A stretch of DNA of 12,547 nucleotides, taken from Bermanella sp047628755. Lineage in GTDB: Bacteria; Pseudomonadota; Gammaproteobacteria; Pseudomonadales; Oceanobacteraceae. A program made the translations under genes and the position numbers. Below the pieces are notes generated by a model. It was not told the origin of the DNA. It saw nothing but the letters and a program-made list of their open reading frames with translations, and did not search any database. The stretch is taken from positions 1-12,547 of the forward strand of contig JBLHVV010000092.1 in the NCBI GenBank assembly GCA_047628755.1, given 5' to 3'. Every line of letters starts with the position of its first letter. Positions within the stretch are counted from its first letter, which is position 1. Shown here in pieces: positions 7,787 through 12,547 of this stretch.

Positions 7787-8281
7787 TTATAACTGAGGGA
7801 GGAACTGAACGTCGTAGCCTGTACCTGCACTAGCTGCCCAAGTGATTTCACCTGTTGCTGAGATTGTAGGAGTAAGTAAATAAGACAAACCTGCTATCTG
7901 GGCATTACCACCGGCCGTAACTGCTGCGAATGTAACAGTTATAATACCGGTATCGGCAACAAATATTCCAGCAATACCATCAGCAGGCGTAACAACAGAA
8001 GTTGCAGCAAGTCCATTCGCTAAACCATAAGCAGTCATCGATAGGCGTTGAGCACTAGTTGTAGGTAGAGCGCCTACGATAGATGTAAATTCTGTTACAG
8101 ATAGCTGTGCTTGACGAGCAGCGCCAAGAGCCTTGGTAGCTTCTGCACGAGTGATGTAGTTACGATATTCTGGGATAGCAACTGATGCTAAAATACCGAT
8201 GATCGCTACAACAATCATTAGTTCGATTAGGGTAAAACCTTTTTGGCTTTTCATTTTGTTGATTTTGCTCAAAGTAGTCAT
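7787..8281 (-). CDS. pilA: Type IVa major pilin PilA (cysteine-free)
   Basis: This is the structural subunit of the type IV pilus, made as a prepilin and processed by PilD. The precursor has 164 residues. The cleavage site is G15/F16 in KSQKG-FTLIELMIVVAIIGILA, with the conserved Glu at mature position 5; the mature pilin has 149 residues. After the hydrophobic N-terminal helix (to about residue 55) the globular part is rich in Ala, Thr, Gly and Ile. There is no cysteine anywhere, although the C terminus (ITWAASAGT...FLPQL) lines up with the usual pilin end, where W-x-C and LPxxC form the disulfide loop. The ATG at 8281 gives a 15-residue leader, long for type IVa. Met10 (8254) would give the usual six, but the first ATG has the better upstream GGAG. 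A sigma-54 promoter and a terminator frame the gene. A minor pilin or pseudopilin is possible, but position next to pilBCD favours major pilin. Confidence 0.92.
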   Translation of the reverse strand: MTTLSKINKMKSQKGFTLIELMIVVAIIGILASVAIPEYRNYITRAEATKALGAARQAQLSVTEFTSIVGALPTTSAQRLSMTAYGLANGLAATSVVTPADGIAGIFVADTGIITVTFAAVTAGGNAQIAGLSYLLTPTISATGEITWAASAGTGYDVQFLPQL

Positions 8282-8373
8282 GAGTAGTCCGCTCCACTTA
8301 ATTTTAGTAATGGCTTCTAGTGAGCCTATTTAAATCGCAGTTTGCTTAAAACAGCACCTGTCTGTATTTAGTA

Positions 8374-8390
8374 TTGCAGAACCTGTGCCA
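8374..8390 (-). promoter_or_regulatory. Sigma-54 (RpoN) promoter of pilA
   Basis: On the - strand the sequence reads TGGCACAGGTTCTGCAA. TGGCAC matches the -24 element exactly and CTGCA the -12 element with one mismatch, and GG and GC are separated by the required 10 bases. Transcription would start near 8364, giving a leader of about 83 nt before the ATG at 8281. Type IVa pilin genes in Pseudomonas and relatives are driven by RpoN with PilS/PilR, so this promoter fits the gene. Confidence 0.8.
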
Positions 8391-8540
8391 ATTGTTCAAG
8401 TACAGTATATTATTAATATTTATATTGAATAAAGCGTCAATAAGACAAAAAACCAATTTAAAATGACGACCAGTTCACAAAAAATTAATTCATTATCATT
8501 AGTAATAAGCAGGGAAGTTAGAACCGAATGTGGTAACTGT

Positions 8541-8557
8541 GTGACAAAAATTGTCAC
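8541..8557. promoter_or_regulatory. Palindrome GTGACAA-AAA-TTGTCAC, candidate activator site
   Basis: Perfect 7-bp arms flank a 3-bp centre, about 180 bp upstream of the predicted pilA start. No T-run follows on either strand, so it is not a normal terminator. TGTC half-sites recall the (C/G)TGTC element described for PilR in Pseudomonas aeruginosa, and a further TTGTCGC follows at once on the + strand. A sigma-54 activator site is the best guess, though it could serve another regulator. Confidence 0.45.
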
Positions 8558-8583
8558 TTGTTGTCGCTATTCATCGTATTTAG

Positions 8584-8598
8584 ATAAATAACGCTTAA
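8584..8598 (-). repeat. 15-bp repeat TTAAGCGTTATTTAT, copy 1
   Basis: An exact copy, in opposite orientation, of 9682-9696. The two copies flank nadC about 1.1 kb apart. The sequence is AT-rich, so a chance match is possible. Confidence 0.4.
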
Positions 8599-8625
8599 AC
8601 TTGCAGCATTAACAATAGTAACCAA

Positions 8626-9480
8626 TCAAACCATGCGCATGGACAAATCCACGGCTGTTATATCCTTGGTAAGCGCACCAATGGAGATGAAGTCTACGCC
8701 CGTTTCAGCAATTTTGAGTAAAGACTCATCTGTAATACCGCCACTGGCCTCAAGCTGGGCTATGCCCTTAGCTAGGCCAACCGCCTTCTTAGTGTCGGCA
8801 ACGCTGAAGTTATCCAGCATAATTATGTCTGCACCGGCATTAAGAGCCTGCTTAAGTTCGTCAAAGCTTTCCACTTCTACTTCTACTGGCTTGCCTGGGG
8901 CAATTTGGTGAGCCTTAGAAATGGCTTGTTGAATACTGCCGCAGGCATTTATGTGGTTCTCTTTAATCAGAAACGCATCAAACAATCCAATTCTATGGTT
9001 GTGACAGCCCCCTTGTGTTACTGCGTACTTAAGTGCCGTGCGCAATCCGGGAATTGTTTTACGGGTATCCAACAGTTTAACTTGGGTATGTTTTACTTTT
9101 TCGCTGTACTTATGGCACTTGGTAGCCACTGCCGACAGGGTCTGTAAAAAGTTCAATGCGCTACGTTCCCCAGTTAATAGGCTCCGAGAAGACCCTTTAA
9201 GTTCAAACAATATGTCATTAGCTCTTACTTGCTGGCCGTCTTTTACATGCCAAATAATCTCAACCGAACTGTCTAACTGAAAAAACACTTGGTCTACCCA
9301 TGCGCAGCCAGCAATAACTGAGTTATCTCGGGTAATAATGCGCGCATGGCTCTGACTGTCTTTAGGGATGAGCTGGGCGGTTATATCGCCATGCAATAGA
9401 TCTGGCCCAATGTCTTCAGCAAGGGCAGTTTGAACACTTTTTTTTATGTGAGATTGGATATGATCAAGCGTTAAATTCAT
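8626..9480 (-). CDS. nadC: Quinolinate phosphoribosyltransferase (decarboxylating) NadC
   Basis: NadC makes nicotinate mononucleotide from quinolinate and PRPP, with release of CO2, in de novo NAD synthesis. The protein has 284 residues, full length. Signatures in order are ERSALNFLQTLSAVAT (R106), LLDTRKTIPGLR (R140, K141, R147), GGCHNHRIGLFDAFLIKENH (H160, H162, R163, K173), EVEV (E202), MLDNF (D223), EASGGIT and ISIGALTKDITAVDLSM. These cover the substrate and PRPP-phosphate binding residues of the family. The ATG at 9480 is the only start codon before an upstream in-frame stop, yet it is preceded by a run of C and has no Shine-Dalgarno. It diverges from ampD, an arrangement common in gammaproteobacteria. 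Confidence 0.97.
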   Translation of the reverse strand: MNLTLDHIQSHIKKSVQTALAEDIGPDLLHGDITAQLIPKDSQSHARIITRDNSVIAGCAWVDQVFFQLDSSVEIIWHVKDGQQVRANDILFELKGSSRSLLTGERSALNFLQTLSAVATKCHKYSEKVKHTQVKLLDTRKTIPGLRTALKYAVTQGGCHNHRIGLFDAFLIKENHINACGSIQQAISKAHQIAPGKPVEVEVESFDELKQALNAGADIIMLDNFSVADTKKAVGLAKGIAQLEASGGITDESLLKIAETGVDFISIGALTKDITAVDLSMRMV

Positions 9481-9561
9481 GGGGGTAGCAGCTGCAGCGA
9501 TTACGGTAAATTCAGATATTTAATTTTATACTGTATGCAAGGGTATTGCACTTAACCTCCA

Positions 9562-9591
9562 CTATAATAGTTGGGAGAATAATAATTATAG
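9562..9591. repeat. Inverted repeat in the nadC/ampD divergent region
   Basis: CTATAAT at 9562-9568 and ATTATAG at 9585-9591 form perfect 7-bp arms with a 16-bp spacer, and the left arm contains TATAAT. It could be an operator or part of a promoter in the 214-bp region shared by nadC and ampD, but AT-rich sequence makes chance likely. Nothing else clear lies in this region except a TATACT (9663-9668) that could be the ampD -10 box. Confidence 0.25.
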
Positions 9592-9681
9592 GGGGAGAAA
9601 TCATCGGATTTGTAATCATTTGATTTGTTTGGTTGAAATATTAACGTATTTCATCAATGCTCTATACTTTAAATAAGATTG

Positions 9682-9696
9682 TTAAGCGTTATTTAT
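9682..9696 (+). repeat. 15-bp repeat TTAAGCGTTATTTAT, copy 2
   Basis: This copy runs into the ampD start codon: its last two bases are the A and T of the ATG. The other copy is at 8584-8598 on the opposite strand, just downstream of nadC. Confidence 0.4.
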
Positions 9697-10243
9697 GTTT
9701 TCAGTAGATGCCCATAAATTGTTAGGGGCCAGATGGTGCCCGTCTCCTAATTTTAATAATCGACCAGATCAAGGGATTGATGCCTTGGTGGTACATAATA
9801 TTAGTCTGCCGCCTAACCAGTTTGGTGGAAATAACATAGAGTCTTTTTTTTGCAATGAACTTGATTGTTCCACTCATCCTTATTTTGAACAGATAAATGG
9901 TTTAAAGGTTAGTGCTCACTTGTTAATTAAGCGAGATGGTCAGGTAGTGCAGTTTGTTGCATTTAACCAGCGTGCTTGGCATGCAGGCACTAGTCAGCTT
10001 GATGGTAAAGACAATTGTAATGATTACTCTATTGGTATCGAGCTTGAAGGAACTGATGATATCGACTACGAAGACATCCAATATACGGTATTAATAGAAG
10101 TCACTCGTGTTTTACAGCGAAGCTATCCGGCAATCAGCGCGAAAAGAGTGGTGGGACATAATGAAATAGCCCCAGGTAGAAAGACAGATCCAGGGCCTGC
10201 GTTTAACTGGCAATATTACAGGGAAAGAATTCAAGTATTATGA
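9695..10243 (+). CDS. ampD: 1,6-anhydro-N-acetylmuramyl-L-alanine amidase AmpD
   Basis: AmpD is a cytoplasmic zinc amidase that removes the peptide from anhydro-muropeptides during cell-wall recycling. Where AmpR is present, its loss raises AmpC beta-lactamase. The protein has 182 residues, the usual length for the cytoplasmic form, with no signal peptide. The zinc ligands H34 (LVVHNIS), H155 (VVGHNEIAPGRKTDPG) and D165 are all present, as are the catalytic E117 (IGIELEGTD) and K163. RAWHAGTS and the N-terminal SPNFNNRP are typical. The stop overlaps the ampE start (ATGA), so the pair is translationally coupled. No Shine-Dalgarno is evident before the ATG, and TATACT at 9663-9668 is a possible -10 box. 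No ampR or ampC is in the window. Confidence 0.97.
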   Translation: MFSVDAHKLLGARWCPSPNFNNRPDQGIDALVVHNISLPPNQFGGNNIESFFCNELDCSTHPYFEQINGLKVSAHLLIKRDGQVVQFVAFNQRAWHAGTSQLDGKDNCNDYSIGIELEGTDDIDYEDIQYTVLIEVTRVLQRSYPAISAKRVVGHNEIAPGRKTDPGPAFNWQYYRERIQVL

Positions 10244-11124
10244 AATTTATCGTTTTATTATTTACTATTTTGCTGCAAAAGAAAATTAAGAAACAGGGCT
10301 ATAGAAGAAGGCGTAATTGGTTTTCTAAAATGGCCATACCTATAAAATCTATGATGGGGGGAGGTGCAAGCGAAGACTCCAGCGCTGATATTTATTCCCA
10401 CAAGGGCGTTGGATATGAGGTGTTGGCATTTTTGTTGTTGGTGTTGCTGCCTGGTTTAGTGGTTGGCCTAACGATTGATAACCTTCAGGGTTTATCGGGT
10501 ACCTTGGTGGCTTTATTGCTGTCGGTTGCTTTACTTTTGTATATATTAGGGCGCGATGACTTTAGCCAAAAATTTGATGAATATAAAGAGTGCTGGTTAA
10601 AAGAGGATTATCAAGGGGCCTTTGAGTGTGCCGATGGTTTTTTAGATATGGAAGATCAGGTTATGCCATCCCCTTGCGAGCTTCATCATACCGTTTCTAA
10701 AGCGGTAGTTTACGCTTGGTTTTTACGTTTTTTTGTTTTTGTATTTTGGTATCTAGCCTTAGGTATTGGCGGAGCATTGGCCAGCTTATTATGCTACTGG
10801 TTTTATCGTGAGTTTAAATTTGAATGGGCTAAAAATGTGATCGGCGCAATAGAATGGCCACCATCTAGGCTACTGGCTTTAACTTCAGCGTTAGCGGGTA
10901 AATTTACCAGTAGTTTTCCTGTGGCTTTAAAGTCTTTAATTGATTTTCAAACACCGCCTAATGAAGTTCTATTTCAAGTAATATTTCCAAATATGATTGA
11001 AGAGCAAGAATTTGATTGCAGTGTTGCCGGTGACGTACTTCAAGAGACTAATCAGGTGATGTTTCGCAGCGCAGTGATATGGCTAGTTTTAGTTGCGCTG
11101 TTGACTACATTTACTGGTTTTTAA
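10240..11124 (+). CDS. ampE: Inner-membrane protein AmpE (beta-lactamase regulation)
   Basis: This is an AmpE-family membrane protein of 294 residues, similar in size to the E. coli protein of about 284. Its biochemical role is not settled; it has been proposed as a membrane partner or sensor alongside AmpD. Hydrophobic segments lie at about 2-13, 59-78, 86-104, 161-186 and 276-291. A basic stretch (KKQGYRRRRNW) follows the first. Family-like sequence includes FLRFFVFVFW, then EWPPSRLLALTSALAGKF, then a segment resembling the conserved LxDFxT. A Gly/Ser-rich insert at about 37-49 (SMMGGGASEDSS) is not in the E. coli protein as I recall it. The start overlaps the ampD stop by 4 bp. Assignment rests on both ampD linkage and these motifs. 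Confidence 0.88.
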   Translation: MKFIVLLFTILLQKKIKKQGYRRRRNWFSKMAIPIKSMMGGGASEDSSADIYSHKGVGYEVLAFLLLVLLPGLVVGLTIDNLQGLSGTLVALLLSVALLLYILGRDDFSQKFDEYKECWLKEDYQGAFECADGFLDMEDQVMPSPCELHHTVSKAVVYAWFLRFFVFVFWYLALGIGGALASLLCYWFYREFKFEWAKNVIGAIEWPPSRLLALTSALAGKFTSSFPVALKSLIDFQTPPNEVLFQVIFPNMIEEQEFDCSVAGDVLQETNQVMFRSAVIWLVLVALLTTFTGF

Positions 11125-11134
11125 CCAGTTTTTT
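11113..11134 (+). terminator. Rho-independent terminator overlapping the ampE stop
   Basis: ACTGGTT (11113-11119) and AACCAGT (11123-11129) form a 7-bp stem with a TTT loop, followed by TTTTTT to 11134. The ampE TAA stop (11122-11124) lies inside the hairpin. It ends the ampDE transcript before the convergent fructokinase gene. I see no matching terminator for the opposite strand. Confidence 0.75.
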
Positions 11135-11161
11135 AACGTTAAGCTTTGGCTGAGCATATAA

Positions 11162-12109
11162 TTATTTGTTTAGCCAAGCGGCTCCTCTTACACCGCTGGA
11201 ATCACCAAAGGTATTTTTTAATAGCTTGGTGTTCACCGTGTCACTAAAGATATATTTGTGCCACAGGGATGTTACATCCTCATACAGACTGTCTATATTA
11301 GAAACACCACCACCCAATATTATTACCTCTGGGTCCATAATATTAATAACTGTTGACAGGCTTCTAGCCAAGCGGTCGGTGTATAAGTGATAACTTTTTT
11401 TGGCCAATTCATTGCGAGAGGTTTGTTGCATTATTTCTGGACAGCTTAAATCTAAATTAAATTGTAATTGAGTTTGTGTGCTAAACCCTGGTCCAGATAA
11501 ATAGGTTTCAATGCATCCTTGCTTGCCGCAATAACAGCGCTGCTGAGGTTCGTCTAAAGCTGACGGCCAAGGCAAAGGATTGTGTCCCCATTCGCCACTG
11601 ATGGCATTGGGGCCAATATGCAGTTTATTATTTATGACCCAGCCACCACCAACACCAGTGCCTAAAATAACCCCGAATACGCTTTTATAGTGTTTTCCTG
11701 CTCCATCAACGGCTTCACTTAAAGCAAAGCAATTAGCGTCATTTTCAATCTTAATTGTACGTTTTAGCAAAGATGACAAGTCGTTAACGAAATCTTTTCC
11801 TATTAGACAAACCGTATTAGCGTTTTTAACCAATCCTGTTTGTTGGCTAAGCGCGCCAGGAATACCTATGCCTAAAGGAAGGTTAGTTAAGTTTAATTGG
11901 GCTTCGCAATCATCAACCAGCTCCTTAATACAGTTTAAAATATTAGTGTATTGAGGGTTGTAGTCTTCGCTAGTGTGAATAATATTGATGGCAGGTTGAG
12001 GTGTGACGATTCTAGCTTGATAGAGTTGTGAGCCGAATTCATCAAGTGCTACTATTTCTATTTTTGTGCCACCTAGGTCAATACCTAGGTAAGTTTTAGA
12101 ATGCATCAT
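11162..12109 (-). CDS. mak: ROK-family fructokinase, Mak type
   Basis: This is a sugar kinase of the ROK family that most resembles E. coli Mak, which phosphorylates fructose (and mannose more weakly) at C6. The protein has 315 residues. The phosphate-binding motif is GIDLGGTKIE (9-18), and the catalytic base is D124 in ENDANCFALSEAVDGAG. GTGVGGG lies at 150-156. The zinc site uses H176 (GEWGHNPLPW) and C192/C194/C199 (CYCGKQGCIE), followed by DPEVIILGGGVSN and the terminal GDSSGVRGAAWL, shared with Mak. NagK and glucokinase relatives share the fold, so substrate specificity is inferred. The first two codons are both ATG; GAAG is better spaced for the second (12106). It lies 37 bp after the PilZ-domain gene and is probably co-transcribed with it. 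Confidence 0.88.
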   Translation of the reverse strand: MMHSKTYLGIDLGGTKIEIVALDEFGSQLYQARIVTPQPAINIIHTSEDYNPQYTNILNCIKELVDDCEAQLNLTNLPLGIGIPGALSQQTGLVKNANTVCLIGKDFVNDLSSLLKRTIKIENDANCFALSEAVDGAGKHYKSVFGVILGTGVGGGWVINNKLHIGPNAISGEWGHNPLPWPSALDEPQQRCYCGKQGCIETYLSGPGFSTQTQLQFNLDLSCPEIMQQTSRNELAKKSYHLYTDRLARSLSTVINIMDPEVIILGGGVSNIDSLYEDVTSLWHKYIFSDTVNTKLLKNTFGDSSGVRGAAWLNK

Positions 12110-12125
12110 TGCTTCGTCGATTATG

Positions 12126-12149
12126 AGAAAGCGATACAGTTCGCTTTCT
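12126..12149. other. Hairpin between the PilZ-domain gene and mak
   Basis: AGAAAGCGA (12126-12134) and TCGCTTTCT (12141-12149) form a perfect 9-bp stem with a 6-nt loop that overlaps the PilZ gene stop. A T-rich run (TATTTTTATTTTTTT) follows only on the + strand, opposite to both neighbouring genes. On the - strand it would sit in the mRNA 16 nt upstream of the first mak ATG. Confidence 0.55.
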
Positions 12150-12507
12150 AACTATTTTTATTTTTTTGCTGTAATTGCAGTCGTTCGTCGTAACTTCTAA
12201 ACATCGCATAGGCTTCTTCGTCGGCTTCGATCAGCTTAAAGCCTGTGCCAAACAATGTGCTGTTAATTTGCTCGCTCCAAACACTTTTGACTTGTATATG
12301 CCCAGTGCGCTTACGGCCTATATTATTGGGTAAATCCACCATTGTAAATCGATAGGTAGTATTGGCGTTAAGTGGTTGGTATGACGAAATCATAATACCA
12401 GTTTCGGAATAATCCACTAACCCACCCAAAAACTTGGCGTCAGTTTGATTAAAAATAGATACATTAGTATGCACTGACTTTCTTGCAAACTGGCGGTGAT
12501 CCTTCAT
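12148..12507 (-). CDS. PilZ-domain protein, probable c-di-GMP receptor
   Basis: This is a small single-domain PilZ protein of 119 residues. Both c-di-GMP binding motifs are present: RxxxR as RQFAR (R5, R9) and (D/N)xSxxG as DYSETG (D32, S34, G37). A beta-barrel pattern follows, ending FGTGFKLIEAD, and the tail is Gln/Lys/Asn-rich. Because it keeps these motifs it is not the type IV pilus protein PilZ, which lacks the usual motif set. The target is unknown. A TAGG (about 8 bases before the ATG) is the likely ribosome binding site. The stop lies in a hairpin and mak follows after 38 bp. The right edge of the window cuts off its promoter region at 40 bases upstream. Confidence 0.88.
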   Translation of the reverse strand: MKDHRQFARKSVHTNVSIFNQTDAKFLGGLVDYSETGIMISSYQPLNANTTYRFTMVDLPNNIGRKRTGHIQVKSVWSEQINSTLFGTGFKLIEADEEAYAMFRSYDERLQLQQKNKNS

Positions 12508-12547
12508 AGGCTTACCTAGCTACTGAAACATATTACCTTTAATATTA

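Larger units (their letters stand above)
8282..8625. other. Regulatory region between pilA and nadC
   Basis: These 344 bases contain no credible gene. From the pilA side they hold a 5' leader of about 80 nt, a sigma-54 promoter (8374-8390), a very AT-rich tract (about 8401-8435) of the kind that bends DNA, a perfect palindrome (8541-8557), and one copy of a 15-bp repeat (8584-8598). I see no rho-independent terminator behind nadC, so nadC transcripts could run into this region. Confidence 0.7.

Noticed and set aside
8540..8558. CRP binding site in the palindrome upstream of pilA
   Set aside because: TGTGA and TCAC are separated by 9 bases rather than the 6 of a CRP site.
9481..9694. Small RNA or short gene in the nadC/ampD intergenic region
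   Set aside because: No open frame with a ribosome binding site and no clear terminator; only AT-rich promoter-like words.
12068..12092. Direct repeat ACCTAGGT...ACCTAGGT near the mak start
   Set aside because: It encodes the repeated Leu-Gly of YLGIDLGG in the ROK nucleotide-binding motif, so the repeat is explained by the protein.
1..12547. Defence system, prophage, transposon, CRISPR or biosynthetic cluster
   Set aside because: Every sizeable frame is explained by a known housekeeping or pilus family; no transposase, integrase, spaced repeats, terminal inverted repeats or abrupt composition change was seen.

Overview
The window is a conserved housekeeping stretch of a gammaproteobacterial chromosome. 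The gene contents and order support this: secA-argJ-mutT, then yacG-coaE-pilD-pilC-pilB-pilA, nadC and ampDE. The DNA is visibly AT-rich, with many A/T third codon positions. Together with ArgJ, rather than only the ArgE route, and a Mak-type fructokinase, this suggests a low-GC, probably marine lineage of the Oceanospirillales/Cellvibrionales kind. I cannot name the genus from sequence alone.

Layout. The + strand from 1 to 2919 holds the 3' part of secA (cut by the left edge), a strong terminator, and then argJ and mutT, 15 bp apart. From 2916 to 8281 all genes are on the - strand. In transcription order they are pilA, a terminator, pilB and pilC (10 bp apart, with the pilC Shine-Dalgarno overlapping the pilB stop), a very strong hairpin terminator, then pilD-coaE-yacG. 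yacG meets mutT tail to tail with a 4-bp overlap. The 344-bp region 8282-8625 upstream of pilA carries a sigma-54 promoter with the exact GG-N10-GC spacing and, further upstream, a perfect palindrome that could be an activator site. nadC (- strand) and ampD-ampE (+ strand, ATGA overlap) diverge from a 214-bp AT-rich intergenic region. A Mak/ROK fructokinase and a PilZ-domain protein, both on the - strand, fill the right end.

Function. SecA drives Sec export. ArgJ makes ornithine and recycles the acetyl group. MutT cleans the nucleotide pool. CoaE finishes coenzyme A, NadC makes the NAD precursor NaMN, and YacG is a gyrase inhibitor. PilA (pilin), PilB (extension ATPase), PilC (platform) and PilD (prepilin peptidase) form the core of a type IVa pilus assembly machine, probably switched on by PilSR-like sigma-54 control. 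AmpD and AmpE belong to muropeptide recycling and beta-lactamase sensing. The PilZ protein is a likely c-di-GMP receptor.

I found no CRISPR array, insertion sequence, tRNA, rRNA or plausible new defence or metabolic system. The points most worth a second look are the cysteine-free pilin, the palindrome upstream of pilA, and the terminators that split the pil cluster into three transcription units.
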